The notes: generated by a model not told the origin, from the sequence alone. DNA of 64,000 nt from Marinobacterium nitratireducens (GCF_014645375.1 NZ_BMLT01000003.1:169983-233982); one strand, 5' to 3'. Shown: positions 8,701-18,928, numbered from the stretch's first letter. Translations and numbers: made by a program.

Positions 8701-11700
8701 ATCATCGCACCCTGTATCTGATCAACGCGTACATTCGTCACTACCGGGAACCGCTGGCGCACTGTCGCGACGACCTGTTGCGCGCCCACGAACTGGCGCA
8801 GGAGGTCGGCGATGTCGAGTGGTCGGCCTACTCGCTGGGAGCCCAGATCCAGTATGCATTTCCCCTGAGCCGCGACCTTGCGACCTTCGCGCCGCAACTG
8901 GCGGAGCAGATCGGAATCTTGCGCCAGTCCGGCCAGCAGCAGTCGCTGCAGTACTCGTTGCAGATTCAGCAGCTGGTCGACAACCTGCGCGGCAACAGCG
9001 AAACCCCGGAGCGCCTCGACGGCCGTTTTTACCGCGACCAGGAAATGCTTGCCCGCCACCGCAGGGAAAACCATCTGACAGCGCTGGCGCTGTATCACCA
9101 GTATCAGGGCCTGCTGCAGTTTCTGCTCGAGGACTTCGCCAGCGCGCGACTGAGCTTTCGCGACGCCGGCAGGCTTCGCCCCTACATCAGCGGTACCTAT
9201 TCGGCATCCTGGCTGCTGTTTTACGATTACCTGACACAGCTGGTGCTGCTGCGCGGGCAGTCGCCGGGCGTGCGCTGGCGCGGACTCGCCGCCCTGATGC
9301 CGCGCCTGCGGCGGCTGCGTCGCCTGGAGCGCGGCGCCCCGGACAACTTTCGCCATCTGCTGTCGCTGATCAAGGCCGAAAGTTACCGCCTGCGGGGCCG
9401 CGCCGGCAGAGCCAGCCGGCATTACCACCGTGCCATCGAGCAGGCGGAGCAGCGGGGGCAGGTTTTCGAGGCCGCACTGGCGACGGAGTTTGCCGGCACC
9501 TTCTTCCTCGAAGGCCGCAACAGACCCATCGCACGGGTCTATCTGCAGCAGGCTTACCGCCGCTATGCCGACTGGGGTGCCATCGCCAAGCTGCGGCAGA
9601 TGGAACGGCGCCATGGCGAGGATCTGGTGCGCACCGAAGAAACGATCAACGAAGACCGCGCCCTGAGCAACCAGGCCTTCGATATCGCCTCGGTCATCCG
9701 CGCTTCCCAGGCCATCTCCGACGAAATCCGCCTCGAGCCACTGCTGGGACGCCTGATACGCCTGGCACTGCAGAATGCCGGCGGGCAGCGGGCGCTGCTG
9801 GTGCTGGTGCGCGAGCGTCAGTTGCTGCTCGCTGCCGAGGCCGACGCCGCACAGGAGCCGCGGTTCTTCGGCGAGCGCCCGCTGGACGACGCCGAGCGGC
9901 TGCTGCCGGTCAGCCTGCTGCACTATGTCGCGCGCACCCGCGAACCGCTGGTGCTCGGACAGGCCACGACCCACCCGGTGTTCGACCAGGACAGTTACAT
10001 TCGCGAACAGCAGCCGCGCTCGCTGCTGTGCCTGCCGATCCTGTACCACGGCAGCCTGACCGCCCTGCTCTATCTGGAGCACCGCGAAAACCGCGACGTC
10101 TTCGACGCCACACGCCTGAAGACGCTGCAGATTCTCATGTCCCAGGCCGCCATCTCGATCGAGACCGCCAAACTCTATTCGAGCCTGCAGCAATCGGAGC
10201 GGGAATACCGTTCGCTGTTCGAAAACGCCATCGAGGGTATCTTCCGCATCGAGCCGCCGGGACGCTTCATCTCGGTGAATCCGGCCCTGACACGAATGCT
10301 CGGTTACGACACCCCGGACAGCTTCATGCAGGAGGTCGGCAATGCGGCACGGCAGTGCTTCGCCGACGCCGAGACGCTGCACCGCTTTCTGGACATGCTG
10401 GAACTCGAGGATCAGGTCCTCAATTTCGAGACGCGCTGGCTGCGGCGCGACGGCAGCAGCCTGCAGGTGTCGATCTCGGCCCGGCGGGTACTGGGCGAAC
10501 AGGACGAACTGCTGTACTACGAGGGCTCGCTCAACGATATCAGCGAACGCAAGGCCAAGGAGCAGGCGGAGCTTGCGCGGGAAAAGGCGGAAGCGGCAAG
10601 CGAGGCGAAAAGTCAGTTCCTGGCCACCATGAGCCACGAAATCCGCACCCCGCTCAACGGCATCCTCGGCATGGCGCAACTGCTGATGCGCTCGGAGCTC
10701 AGTGACGAACAGCAGGCGCGGGTGCGGGCGATCTACAGCTCCGGACAGAGTCTGCTGTCGATCCTCAATGACGTGCTGGATTTCAGCAAGGTCGAGGCCG
10801 GCCAACTGGAGCTTGAGCGCCGCCCCTTCTCGGTGTCGGAGCTGGTTGCCGAGTTGCAGCCGTTGCTGGATTCAATGGCGAGCGAAAAATCGCTGCGCCT
10901 TATCGTGCGCAGCGACAGCCGCTTGCCCGAGGCCGTGCTCGGCGACCGCCGGGCGCTGAATCAGGTACTGCTGAACCTGTGCGTCAACGCCATCAAGTTC
11001 ACCGAGCATGGCCAGGTGGCACTGCGGGTCCGCTGCCTTTCGCAGAACCCGCAACAGGTGCGGCTACGCTTCGAGGTCGAGGATACCGGCATCGGCATAC
11101 CGGAGGCGGCCCGGCCGCGCATTTTCACCCACTTCAGCCAGGCCGACAGTTCCATCACTCGCCGCTTCGGCGGTACAGGACTCGGGCTGTCCATCTGCAA
11201 GCGCCTGATCGAGCAACAGGGCGGCGAGATCGGCTTCAGCAGCCGCGAAGGCGAAGGCACCCTGTTCTGGTTCGAGCTGGACTACTCGCGCGCGCAGCGC
11301 GAGCAACTCGACACGGCACCGCCGGCGCCGATCGAACAACCCCTGGATATCCTGCTGGTCGAGGATACCGAGATCAACCAGGAAGTGACCCGCGGCCTGC
11401 TCGAAAGCGAGGGGCACAAGGTCAGCATCGCCGATGACGGCTACACCGCGCTGTCGATGCACAACGACCATGACTACGACCTGGTGCTGATGGATATCCA
11501 CCTGCCGGACATGGACGGTGTCGAGACCGCGCGGCGCATGCGCCGCCACCGCGATCCGCGCAAATCCGGCGTGCGGATTATCGCCCTCACCGCATCAGTG
11601 ACCGAAGCCGAAACCCGCTCCTATCTCGACGCCGGCATCGATGCCGTGGTGGGCAAACCACTGCAATTCGCCGAACTGCAGCGACAGCTCCACGGCGAGC

Positions 11701-12041
11701 CCGCCGCGCCACGTCAGCCAGTCGAGCACCACGATGAGCTGCTCGATACCGGACTGCTGGCTCAGCACCGGAAACTGCTCGGGGAGGAGCGCTTCGCCAG
11801 TCTGCAGATTCGCATGCGCCAACAGTGCAAGCAGCTGCTCGAGGCCCTTTCGGAGCCCGGTACCGACCATGGCGAGGCGCTGCACAAGCTCGCCGGCACC
11901 TGCGCCAACTTCGGCCTCGCCGCCCTCTGCGCCCGCGTGCGCGAGCTGGAGGAGACGGCGGCGCCCGTCGATGCGGAACAGCTTGGGCAACTGCGCGAGC
12001 TGTTTCGGCGCAGCCTCGAGGCGCTCGACTCGAGCGGCTGA
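5778..12041 (+). CDS. Giant hybrid histidine kinase with pseudokinase head and STAND ATPase
   Basis: A 2087-residue cytoplasmic signalling protein. Domains in order: Ser/Thr kinase-like (about 1-280); AAA/STAND ATPase with Walker A GYAGIGKS (328-335) and Walker [13 protein letters not shown] (about 453-464); helical TPR-like region (about 700-1280); GAF (about 1305-1470); PAS (about 1475-1590); HisKA with H1620 in [10 protein letters not shown]; HATPase_c (about 1725-1845, N-box [11 protein letters not shown]); receiver with D1906; Hpt with H2036. The kinase head keeps K36 but has HKQIRP where active kinases have HRD/HKD, and DFS instead of DFG, so phosphotransfer by the head looks lost. The start is GTG with a weak ribosome site. 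It is likely to pass phosphate via D1906 and H2036 to the regulator encoded just upstream. Confidence 0.92.
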   Translation: MNDVGGYRILAELYRSPACTLSRALRLADQQPLLLKQLQRQQKDPERLSRFRHEFDILQHLDIAGVPQALDLLQLDEAPTLVLPDCGDFTLRQALERGNRDWKSWLPVALRLAEILAQLHEARVIHKQIRPEHILLKGATLEPTLIDFSHASRLGREQAIWGTVRLEATALPYLAPEQTGRINRAVDYRTDYYGLGVTLFEMMTGQTPFASDDDLELVHSQIARPPPWPDALNPDLPRPLARIIRKLLAKDAAKRYQSGFGLCQDLRRCLEQWRRDGRIDDFEAGLEDRSARLQLPQALYGRDDLLRQLGEQYDACARGGQELVLISGYAGIGKSSLVHELRQHVNARSGHFCSGKFDQMRRNRPYLGIHLALQGLVRQLLTEPDDHIARWRENLQQALGAQAQVLIKLVPELELILGPQPDVPLLPAVEEQNRLSRLFQQLLCALTGDRHPLLLFLDDLQWADPASLHLLESLTAGMRVPHLLLIGSYREEEIGPGHALRPVLARLRACARPPSEYRLTPLNLEQIVQLLSDALGDDRERLMPLARLCLEKTQGNPFFLGQFLYRLDEDGLLQLRDQTWYWDEDAIRAQALSDDVLDLMISRIQRLPPQTQRILPLAACIGGTFTLRNLAIVSETGLSALGMLLWPALSQGLLLSLGDAYQLLQPETGDSRCRFVHDRVQQAAYSLIDAASLEPLHLKIGRLLQQSDGTTEDRIFEIANHLNQARRLITSADERLALAHINLEAGQRARQSAAFDSALEYLEAGLDLLPVDTWDNHYELSLALHLDCAEAAYIRGETDLMDRLVSVVQRRGRCLPDRVRGQEISIHSQISRNRFQAALDSALRVLAQLGVALPQHPSRRHSLIGLLRAEWQLLRRSPEHLLDSPAVVSPETEAALRLLAGMFGIVKFSSSGLRPLVTARSVELTLRHGRSPDTALALAGFGGVLCGQYGLVSQGYRLGELALEFDRRAPTTFNHHRTLYLINAYIRHYREPLAHCRDDLLRAHELAQEVGDVEWSAYSLGAQIQYAFPLSRDLATFAPQLAEQIGILRQSGQQQSLQYSLQIQQLVDNLRGNSETPERLDGRFYRDQEMLARHRRENHLTALALYHQYQGLLQFLLEDFASARLSFRDAGRLRPYISGTYSASWLLFYDYLTQLVLLRGQSPGVRWRGLAALMPRLRRLRRLERGAPDNFRHLLSLIKAESYRLRGRAGRASRHYHRAIEQAEQRGQVFEAALATEFAGTFFLEGRNRPIARVYLQQAYRRYADWGAIAKLRQMERRHGEDLVRTEETINEDRALSNQAFDIASVIRASQAISDEIRLEPLLGRLIRLALQNAGGQRALLVLVRERQLLLAAEADAAQEPRFFGERPLDDAERLLPVSLLHYVARTREPLVLGQATTHPVFDQDSYIREQQPRSLLCLPILYHGSLTALLYLEHRENRDVFDATRLKTLQILMSQAAISIETAKLYSSLQQSEREYRSLFENAIEGIFRIEPPGRFISVNPALTRMLGYDTPDSFMQEVGNAARQCFADAETLHRFLDMLELEDQVLNFETRWLRRDGSSLQVSISARRVLGEQDELLYYEGSLNDISERKAKEQAELAREKAEAASEAKSQFLATMSHEIRTPLNGILGMAQLLMRSELSDEQQARVRAIYSSGQSLLSILNDVLDFSKVEAGQLELERRPFSVSELVAELQPLLDSMASEKSLRLIVRSDSRLPEAVLGDRRALNQVLLNLCVNAIKFTEHGQVALRVRCLSQNPQQVRLRFEVEDTGIGIPEAARPRIFTHFSQADSSITRRFGGTGLGLSICKRLIEQQGGEIGFSSREGEGTLFWFELDYSRAQREQLDTAPPAPIEQPLDILLVEDTEINQEVTRGLLESEGHKVSIADDGYTALSMHNDHDYDLVLMDIHLPDMDGVETARRMRRHRDPRKSGVRIIALTASVTEAETRSYLDAGIDAVVGKPLQFAELQRQLHGEPAAPRQPVEHHDELLDTGLLAQHRKLLGEERFASLQIRMRQQCKQLLEALSEPGTDHGEALHKLAGTCANFGLAALCARVRELEETAAPVDAEQLGQLRELFRRSLEALDSSG

Positions 12042-12084
12042 GCGCGCGGCAGGCGGACGGGGTAGAGCCGGCCCGGGCGCCGGG

Positions 12085-12112
12085 TGGCACGGGATGGCAC
12101 GGGATGGCACGG
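12085..12112. repeat. 10-bp tandem repeat upstream of the cyclase gene
   Basis: TGGCACGGGA is repeated twice with a third partial copy (TGGCACGG), lying 100-127 bp upstream of the cyclase/ATPase start. The period is one helical turn. It may be slippage-prone sequence or a protein-binding array; nothing else distinguishes the two. Confidence 0.5.
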
Positions 12113-12211
12113 CGGCGATTTCCGAAACGGTATCCTGATCCGATGGCCGGAACACTGCATTGGTACTAACGTTTCAGGAGCTACTGCGTCCAGCCAAGGG
12201 TCGGGAGCGAC

Positions 12212-15200
12212 ATGAAATTCTTCAAGATGCTGGCGGAGGTCAGTTGGCTTCTGCGCCACCGCAAGCTCATTTCCTATGAAGCCCTGCGCCAGGAGTATGA
12301 ACTCGATGACGCGGGACTCGAGGCCCTGCGGATCGAACTCATTCAGGTCGAACGGGTGGCCATCGACCTCGACGGCCGCTTTCTGGCCTGCAGCGACCTG
12401 GAGTCGACAAAGCTCCCCGCCGGCCCCGAATGCCAGACCGCGCGTCCCCCGGTGACGGAGGAGAAGGTTGTGGCGCCCGTGACGGACCGGCCGGCGCCGC
12501 CCGGCAGCGCCGCCTCTGACGCCGAACGACGTCATCTCACGGTCATGTTCTGCGACCTGGTCGGCTCCACCGAACTCTCGACACGGCTCGACCCCGAGGA
12601 CCTGCAGGACATCATCCGGGCCTATCAGGAAGCCGCCGCACGCGTGATCCGGGATTTCAGCGGTTTTATCGCCAAGTATATGGGCGATGGCATACTGGTC
12701 TACTTCGGCTACCCCCAGGCCTCCGAACGCAGCGCCGAGGCCGCCATCAAGACCGCGCTCGGCATCGTCCAGACCATGCCGCTGCTCAACGACGAGTTCG
12801 GTCGCAGCCAGGGAATTGAAATCGCCGTGCGCATCGGCATCGCCACCGGCCTCGTGGTGGTCGGCGAAATCACCGGCGAGGGCGAGGCGCAGGAACGCAG
12901 CGTCGTCGGCGAGACCCCCAACCTCGCCGCCCGCCTGCAGGCGCTGGCGCAGAAAAACGGTATCGTCATCAGCAAGGCCTGCAAGGAGCTGGCGGGCGAG
13001 CGTTTCGTGTTCCAGGCGCTGGGGGAACAGCGTCTGAAAGGGATCGCCGGAGCAGTCGAAGCCTGGGGGGTAACGGGTGAAAGCGTCGCCGACGTTCAGC
13101 CGCAGTCGGCACCGATAAAGCCCAGACTTCCGCTGGTAGGCCGGCAGGAGGAAGTGGGGCTGCTGACCCGTGCCTGGGAAGGCAGCCGCGAGGGACGAGG
13201 CCAGGTCGTGCTGATCCAGGGCGAGGCCGGCATCGGCAAGTCGCGGCTGCTGCAAGCCCTGCGCGATCATGCCGGTGGCATCGACTATACCTGGGTGGCC
13301 GTGCGTGCATCGCCCTATCATACCGCCAGCACGCTCTACCCGATCATCGAACAGCTGAAACGTGCGATGCGCTGGCAGCCGGACGATAGCGCCCAGACCC
13401 GTTTCCAGAAGCTGGAAAAATTTCTGCAAGCGCAGCACAGCTGGCCGCTGGAGGAATCCGTCCCGCTGTTTGCGGCCATGCTGTCGCTACCGCTGATCGA
13501 TGCCCGGTACGCGCAGCTCCAGATGTCGTCCCAACAGCAACGCGAGGCGACGCTGGACGCCGCCACCGCCTGCTACCTCGAACTGGCGGAGCTCCGACCG
13601 ATACTGATGGTCTGGGAGGATCTGCACTGGGCCGACCCGACAACGGTGGAGCTGCTCGGTCTGCTGATAGCCCAGGTGCCTACGGTACCGATGCTGCTGG
13701 TCGCGACCTACAGACCCGAATTCGTCGCGCCCTGGCCAGTGCGTTCGCATATTACGCCGATCACGCTGAACCGGCTGGCGCGCGCCGAGGTCGAGGCCAT
13801 CGTCACCCATCTCGCCGGTAACAAGACCATGCCGAAGGAGGTACTCGACCATATTGTCACCAAGGCCGATGGCGTTCCGCTCTATGTCGAGGAACTGACC
13901 CATACCATCCTGCAGTCCGAAATCCTGGTCGAGGCGGCCGATCATTATGAACTCAACGGCGTACTGGCCGACATGCACATCCCCGAGACGCTGCAGGATT
14001 CGCTGATGGCGCGCCTGGACCGCACCCCCATCGTGCGCGAGATCGCGCAGCTAGCCGCGGTGCTGGGCCGCGAGTTCAGCTACGATATGCTGGCCTCGCT
14101 CGCGCCCCACGGGGAACAGGCTCTGCAGCAGGGGCTGGCGCAGCTGGTGGAGAACGACCTGCTGTACCAGCGCGGTCGGGGGCAGCGCGCGCTCTACCAG
14201 TTCAAGCACATGCTGATTCAAGAAGCCGCCTATCAGTCACTGCTCAAGCGTTCGCGGCAGAAATACCATCGACAGGCGGCGCAGCTGCTGGAGCAACGGT
14301 TCAGGGAGGTGATCGAAGCGCACCCCGAGGTCGCCGCCCATCATCTTACCGAGGCCGGCGATACGCGCCAGGCAATCGGCTACTGGCAGCAGGCCGGCGA
14401 AAAGGCGGAACGGATCTCGGCGCACCAGGAAGTCATCAGCCACCTGTCGAAGGCACTGGAACTGCTGCCCCGGCTACCGGACGACCCGGAACGCGCGCGT
14501 CTCGAGCTCGACCTGCTCATTTCCATAGGCCCTTCCCTGGGCACCGTCAGGGGTTACGCCGCTTCCGAGTACGGCCGGACCTACAGCCGCGCCCGCGACC
14601 TCTGCGCCCGACTGGGCGACAGCGCCCCGATTTCCCCGGTTCTGCGCGCCCTGGCCGTCCATCATCTGGTCAGGGGCGAAACGGACATCGCCGTCGCCAC
14701 CTCGGATGCGTTTCTCAAGATAGCCGCGCAGCAGCAGGATGAAGCCGCCGAGATGTTCGGCCACTATTCGCTGGGTATTTCACTGCTGTTCACCGGCTCC
14801 CTGGCCCCGGCGCGGGCGCAGCTGGTCGAGGCGCTGCAGCGCTACGACCCGGACAGGCACCAGGCGCTGGTGCACACTTACAACATCGACATCGGCGTTG
14901 GCGCCCAGGGGTTCGAAGCGCTCGGTCTCTGGCTGCTGGGCTTCGCCGATCAGGCACTCGAAAAGGCCGCGACGGCCCTGGCGCTTGCCCAGCGGCATCA
15001 ACACCCGTTCAGCCTGGCGTTCGCCTGGCTTTGGAAAGCGAAGGTGCATCAGTATCGCGGCGAGCGCGAGGCAGCGATCGAGCATGCCAAGCGGGGTAGC
15101 GAGATTGCGCGGGAGCATGGAATGTCCCTGCTCGCGCACCACGGCAAAACGATTCTGGGCTGGGCCCTGGCCCTGGACGACGCGCCGGCGCAGGGGGCCG

Positions 15201-15661
15201 AAAAGATCCGCGAAAGCCTGGCTGAAGCCGCCCGCGCCGGCTCGCGGAATTTCGCGGCCTGCGATACGGCGATGCTCGCCGAAGCCCAGATCGCCTGCGG
15301 ACAGATAACGCTTGCCCGCAAGACCCTGCAAGAGGCACTGGCGCGCGAGACCGAAGAGCAGTTCTGGGTCCCCGAACTGCATCGGCTGCTGGGCGAGCTG
15401 GAACTGCGGGCGGGATCGGATCTCGGCCAGGCCGAAGCGGCGCTGCGTCAGGCGCTGCGACTGGCGCAGGCCCAGGGCGCCAGGGCGCTGGAATTGCGGG
15501 CCGCGCTTAGCCTTGCCCGCCTGTTGCAGCAGCAGACCAGGCCGGACCAGGCCCGCAAACTGCTGGCGCCGGTATACGACGGCTTCACCGAGGGCTTCGA
15601 TACGGCCGATCTGAGGGCGGCCCGGGGATTTCTCGATAAGCTGGCAGCCTGTCGATCCTGA
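12212..15661 (+). CDS. Class III adenylate/guanylate cyclase fused to STAND ATPase and TPR repeats
   Basis: Soluble 1149-residue signalling protein. An N-terminal helical segment (1-60) and a Pro/Ala linker precede a class III nucleotidyl cyclase domain (about 106-288) with metal-binding aspartates D115 (FCDLVGST) and D159 (MGDGILVYFG) and the ETPNLAARLQ segment with R241. An ATPase follows with Walker A GEAGIGKS (337-344) and a WEDLHWADPT Walker B region, then an all-helical TPR-rich C-terminus from about 700. The architecture is common among ATPase-gated cyclases; TPRs probably bind a partner. The ATPase resembles the one in the preceding hybrid kinase (DLQWADP versus DLHWADP). No membrane segment is visible. 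Substrate (ATP or GTP) cannot be fixed by eye. Confidence 0.9.
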   Translation: MKFFKMLAEVSWLLRHRKLISYEALRQEYELDDAGLEALRIELIQVERVAIDLDGRFLACSDLESTKLPAGPECQTARPPVTEEKVVAPVTDRPAPPGSAASDAERRHLTVMFCDLVGSTELSTRLDPEDLQDIIRAYQEAAARVIRDFSGFIAKYMGDGILVYFGYPQASERSAEAAIKTALGIVQTMPLLNDEFGRSQGIEIAVRIGIATGLVVVGEITGEGEAQERSVVGETPNLAARLQALAQKNGIVISKACKELAGERFVFQALGEQRLKGIAGAVEAWGVTGESVADVQPQSAPIKPRLPLVGRQEEVGLLTRAWEGSREGRGQVVLIQGEAGIGKSRLLQALRDHAGGIDYTWVAVRASPYHTASTLYPIIEQLKRAMRWQPDDSAQTRFQKLEKFLQAQHSWPLEESVPLFAAMLSLPLIDARYAQLQMSSQQQREATLDAATACYLELAELRPILMVWEDLHWADPTTVELLGLLIAQVPTVPMLLVATYRPEFVAPWPVRSHITPITLNRLARAEVEAIVTHLAGNKTMPKEVLDHIVTKADGVPLYVEELTHTILQSEILVEAADHYELNGVLADMHIPETLQDSLMARLDRTPIVREIAQLAAVLGREFSYDMLASLAPHGEQALQQGLAQLVENDLLYQRGRGQRALYQFKHMLIQEAAYQSLLKRSRQKYHRQAAQLLEQRFREVIEAHPEVAAHHLTEAGDTRQAIGYWQQAGEKAERISAHQEVISHLSKALELLPRLPDDPERARLELDLLISIGPSLGTVRGYAASEYGRTYSRARDLCARLGDSAPISPVLRALAVHHLVRGETDIAVATSDAFLKIAAQQQDEAAEMFGHYSLGISLLFTGSLAPARAQLVEALQRYDPDRHQALVHTYNIDIGVGAQGFEALGLWLLGFADQALEKAATALALAQRHQHPFSLAFAWLWKAKVHQYRGEREAAIEHAKRGSEIAREHGMSLLAHHGKTILGWALALDDAPAQGAEKIRESLAEAARAGSRNFAACDTAMLAEAQIACGQITLARKTLQEALARETEEQFWVPELHRLLGELELRAGSDLGQAEAALRQALRLAQAQGARALELRAALSLARLLQQQTRPDQARKLLAPVYDGFTEGFDTADLRAARGFLDKLAACRS

Positions 15662-15674
15662 CCGACAGGCTGCC
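15643..15674. terminator. Hairpin enclosing the cyclase stop codon
   Basis: GGCAGCCTGTCG (15643-15654) pairs perfectly with CGACAGGCTGCC (15663-15674) across an 8-nt loop that contains the TGA stop. No T-run follows on the plus strand, so it is a stem-loop 3' end or processing barrier rather than a canonical terminator. Confidence 0.55.
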
Positions 15675-15692
15675 GGGACAACCCCAAAACGC

Positions 15693-15731
15693 AAAAAAGC
15701 CCGCGCCGGTGAAGGGGGAACCGGGGCGGGC
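15693..15731 (-). terminator. Rho-independent terminator of the OprD-family porin gene
   Basis: GCCCGCGCCGGT (15699-15710) pairs with ACCGGGGCGGGC (15720-15731) with one mismatch. Read on the minus strand it ends in six Ts. It lies 22 bp past the porin stop codon. Confidence 0.8.
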
Positions 15732-15753
15732 GTGGTGCTGGCGGACCGGGCGA

Positions 15754-17067
15754 TCAGAACGCCTTGGAATACACCAGGTAGAAGCGGTTGGCGTTCTTGC
15801 GCTCGAGCTGGGTCGGGCCGATAACATCAACCGTCCGGTCGACGCCGTCGACCTCGCCGGTGCCTCGGTTGACCATCGAGTACCAGATCAGCGACAGACC
15901 CTTGAGCTGGTTCTGGAAACCGTAGCGCAGCAAGCTGGAATACTCGTCGCGGCTGAAGTTGTCGTAACCGCGGGCATCGCTGGAGTGCATGACCTTGAGA
16001 TCCCAGTTCAGTCCCGGTACGCCGTACTGACCAAAGTCGACGCCGAGCGACGCCGTCCAGACCTGTTCGTCCTCCAGGCCAAAGCGGGTCCAGCTGTTGC
16101 CGCTGGTTTCCCAGGTGCCGTGATCGCTGGTGAACAGCACGCGGTTGAAGTCGCCGTCACGCGTCACCAGGTAGTTGAGCCCCAGGGTGATGCCGTCGAA
16201 ACCGTAGCGGATACCGGCGTCGTAGAACTGGACATCGAGGTCGCCCGCCGGCGCGTAACCGCCGAGACCACCGCTTTCGAACAGGTCGCCGGCATCGCGC
16301 TGGTCGCCCCATATCAGGCTGAAGCCCAGGCGGTTGCCGCCGTCGAGCGTCAGATCATAGGCGCCCTTGGCATAGCGCTCCTTGAGGTAGTCCTTCGCTT
16401 CGAGTTCGGTCAGGTCCAGCTGCAGGCCACCGGTCTTGTAGCGTGCCCCGTAGTAGCGTACCGCGTCGATCTTCTCGCCGGTGAAGGTTTTGAGGCTTTC
16501 CCCCCAGGTATTCTCGTTACGCGGGCTGTGCTTGTCGAACTCGGAGTAGTAGAACCGCAACCCGCGGACATTGAGGTCGAGGTCGTAACCCACCGTGGTC
16601 GACGGCAGGATACGGGAGTTGGAGTCGTTGTAGAGCAGCTCGGAGCGACGCTTCTTGCCAGCGCCGGCATTGAAGCTCAGGTCGTCATCGCCGAAGCGGG
16701 TGCTCAGGTACGCGGTCTGGGTGGAGGCGATACCGTTCGGATCGCTCACATCATCGCGGTTGGCCGGCAGGTTGGTGACGTTTTCGACATCGGAGGCGAT
16801 GTACAGGGGACCGGCCAGCGCAAAGCCGTAGTCGAGCTTGAGCCAGTCGGCCATGTAGCCGGTGCTGTAGTCGACGATGGCGGCATGCACCCACTCGTCG
16901 CGCGCCGGTCCGTGGTAGCGACCGGTGCTGTCATCCCGGGATTCGTTCCAGTAATAGTTCTTGTAAGTCAGGCGCAACTGGTCGCCGTCGATCAAGGTGG
17001 ATGCGGTTGCAAAAGGCGCGAGCGGCAGCATGCCACCCAGCGCAAGACCGAGCAGAGTTTTTTTCAT
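15754..17067 (-). CDS. OprD-family outer-membrane porin
   Basis: Substrate-selective porin precursor of 437 residues. The Sec signal is MKKTLLGLALGG...APFATA. The mature chain is a beta-barrel with alternating aromatic strands, conserved OprD features such as ARDEWVHAAIVDYSTGYM near the N-terminus and GYDLDLNVRGLRFYYSEFDK mid-protein, and a terminal aromatic ending (FYLVYSKAF). The ATG at 17067 is chosen because the signal peptide begins there and GGAA lies upstream; an in-frame ATG nine codons earlier lacks a ribosome site. Family members import amino acids, peptides or small acids. The neighbouring amidase suggests amide or peptide substrates. A related porin is encoded at 37308-38654. Confidence 0.88.
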   Translation of the reverse strand: MKKTLLGLALGGMLPLAPFATASTLIDGDQLRLTYKNYYWNESRDDSTGRYHGPARDEWVHAAIVDYSTGYMADWLKLDYGFALAGPLYIASDVENVTNLPANRDDVSDPNGIASTQTAYLSTRFGDDDLSFNAGAGKKRRSELLYNDSNSRILPSTTVGYDLDLNVRGLRFYYSEFDKHSPRNENTWGESLKTFTGEKIDAVRYYGARYKTGGLQLDLTELEAKDYLKERYAKGAYDLTLDGGNRLGFSLIWGDQRDAGDLFESGGLGGYAPAGDLDVQFYDAGIRYGFDGITLGLNYLVTRDGDFNRVLFTSDHGTWETSGNSWTRFGLEDEQVWTASLGVDFGQYGVPGLNWDLKVMHSSDARGYDNFSRDEYSSLLRYGFQNQLKGLSLIWYSMVNRGTGEVDGVDRTVDVIGPTQLERKNANRFYLVYSKAF

Positions 17068-17154
17068 TATGTTGTTCCAGCGGAGTTTTAACATCTAGAG
17101 CGACGAGCACAGGCGCCCGTCGCGATGACCGGCCCTACCGGGGGACATTCCCGG

Positions 17155-17226
17155 CTGTAGAAGCTCCGCCCCGTCGTGAATAACCTCAGTGCCAATATCG
17201 TTCGCCGCGTGGCGTGACTCCTGCAG
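17155..17226. repeat. GTAGGAGC-type intergenic repeat, copy 1
   Basis: Imperfect copy of the element at 17243-17310: complementary ends (CTGTAGAAGCTCCGCCCC...CTCCTGCAG) surround a shared core, GAATAACCTCAGTGCCAATA. The two are tandem in the porin/amidase gap. Confidence 0.6.
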
Positions 17227-17242
17227 GGAGATATTCCCGGCC

Positions 17243-17310
17243 GTAGGAGCGACGCCCCGTCGCGAATAACCTCGGTGCCAATATCATTCGCCGCGGGGCG
17301 CGGCTCCTAC
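17243..17310. repeat. GTAGGAGC-type intergenic repeat, copy 2, overlapping the amidase stop
   Basis: GTAGGAGCGACGCCCCG is mirrored by CGGGGCGCGGCTCCTAC at the far end, around the same core as copy 1. The amidase TAG (17307-17309) is inside its last bases, so the element may end the amidase transcript. A diverged third copy is at 46921-47022. Confidence 0.65.
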
Positions 17311-18860
17311 ACGAGGGTCGGTTTTTTCGCGGTCAGCCCCGACGCCTGTTCGTAGGCATGGGCGATCTGCAGCACCTTGAGGTCCTGCTTCGCCGGGCCG
17401 ATCAACTGAATGCCCATGGGGCGGCCCTTGGCGTCGAAGCCGACCGGCACGTTGGCCACCGGGCAGCCGGACAGGGTGCCGGGGATCACGACTTCCATCC
17501 AGCGGTGGTAGGTGTCCATGGACTTGCCGGCGACCTCCTTCGGCCAGTGGGTTTCGGCGTCGAACGGGAATACCTGCGCCGACGGCAGTGCCACCACGTC
17601 GTAGGTTTCGAACAGCTTGTTCAGCGCCAGATACCAGCGGGTCCGCGCCTTGGATGCCGCATAGACGTCCGCGCCCGAGAGCGCAAGACCGCCCTCGATC
17701 TCCCACAGCGCCTCCGGCTTCATCAGTGCCCGGTTCTCTTCCTTGGCGTAGAGCCCGCTGGCGATACCGGCGATAAGGAAGTGACGCAGCGTCAGCCAGG
17801 TCTGCCAGAGCTCGTCCATCGGGTACTGCATATCCACGGCCTCGACGCTGCAACCGATATCGTCGAAGCGGCCGAACGCCGATTCGCACAGCGACAGCAC
17901 ACCGTCTTCCATCGGCAGGTAGCCGTTGAAATCCCCGAGCCAGGCGACCTTCATGCCGCGGGTATTGATATCGAGGGAGCCCGCGAACTGCGCAGGATCC
18001 GACTCCAGCGACATCGGCACCCGCGCATCGAAGCCGGCCATGGTCGACAGCAGCTGAGCGGTATCCCGTACATTGCGCCCCATCGGACCTTCGTAGCCGA
18101 GCTGCTGGTACCACACCTCGCTGGTCGGCCCGAAGGGTACCCGCCCCTGGGTCGGGCGGAAACCGATCACGTTGTTGTAGGCCGCGGGATTGCGCAGCGA
18201 GCCCATCATGTCGCTGCCATCGGCCACCGGCACCATCGACGCCGCCAGCGCCACCGCGGCGCCGCCGCTGCTGCCGCCGGCACACAGCTTCGAGTCCCAG
18301 GCGTTGCGGGTAACGCCGAAGACGGTGTTATAGGACTGGGAACCCAACCCGAACTCGGGGGTGTTGGTCTTGCCGATGATGATGGCGCCGGCGCTGCGCA
18401 GGCGCTCGACGAAGATGGCATCGTGCTCGGGCACCCAGTTCTTGAGGATCGGAGAGCCCATGGTGGTGGCGATGCCGCGGGTGGCCGCCAGATCCTTCAC
18501 CGCGTGCGGAAAGCCGTGCATCCAGCCGCGATACAGGCCCTTGTTGAGCTCGGCGTCGGCCTGCTTCGCTTCGGCCAGCAGCTCCTCGCGCGGACGCAGC
18601 GAGACGATGGCGTTGTAGGTCGGATTGTACTTCTCGATCTGATCGAGGTAGCTCTGCATTACCTCGACGCAGCTGACTTTGCCGGCCTTGATCGCCGCCG
18701 ACAGCTCCAGCGCGGACAGGCCGAGCAGCTGTTCGGGCGAATTGACGGACCCGGCCTTGGCGGCCCAGGCGGGCAGCGCGGATGCGGCCATTGTCAGGGC
18801 GCCGAGTCCGGCACTGGTACGAAGAAAATTGCGACGCTGTGGATCGATTATTGTTGTCAT
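17307..18860 (-). CDS. Tat-exported amidase-signature hydrolase
   Basis: Secreted amidase of 517 residues hydrolysing a C-N amide bond; substrate unknown. The N-terminus is a twin-arginine signal (R9-R10 in RRNFLRTS, then GLGALTMAASALPAWA). The amidase-signature triad is present: K122 (HAVKDLAA), cis-Ser in GGSSGG (S197/S198), and nucleophile S221 in DMMGSLRNPAA. Tat export implies folding before secretion and periplasmic action. An OprD porin lies downstream on the same strand, separated by the repeats, and could admit substrate. AGAGG sits just upstream of the ATG. Confidence 0.9.
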   Translation of the reverse strand: MTTIIDPQRRNFLRTSAGLGALTMAASALPAWAAKAGSVNSPEQLLGLSALELSAAIKAGKVSCVEVMQSYLDQIEKYNPTYNAIVSLRPREELLAEAKQADAELNKGLYRGWMHGFPHAVKDLAATRGIATTMGSPILKNWVPEHDAIFVERLRSAGAIIIGKTNTPEFGLGSQSYNTVFGVTRNAWDSKLCAGGSSGGAAVALAASMVPVADGSDMMGSLRNPAAYNNVIGFRPTQGRVPFGPTSEVWYQQLGYEGPMGRNVRDTAQLLSTMAGFDARVPMSLESDPAQFAGSLDINTRGMKVAWLGDFNGYLPMEDGVLSLCESAFGRFDDIGCSVEAVDMQYPMDELWQTWLTLRHFLIAGIASGLYAKEENRALMKPEALWEIEGGLALSGADVYAASKARTRWYLALNKLFETYDVVALPSAQVFPFDAETHWPKEVAGKSMDTYHRWMEVVIPGTLSGCPVANVPVGFDAKGRPMGIQLIGPAKQDLKVLQIAHAYEQASGLTAKKPTLV

Positions 18861-18928
18861 TGCCTCTGCCTCGAATGGTCATGAACCTGACAACATCATG
18901 ACACCCGGGCGCCGCAACACCAGCAAAG

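Noticed and set aside
8387..10805. Long open frames overlapping the hybrid kinase on both strands (772 and 745 codons)
   Set aside because: Arg/Ala-rich translations without motifs; they lie inside GAF/PAS/HisKA coding sequence.
12164..12179. 16-base sequence TACTAACGTTTCAGGA shared with 46963-46978
   Set aside because: One such match is about what chance gives in 64 kb, and the flanks do not match.
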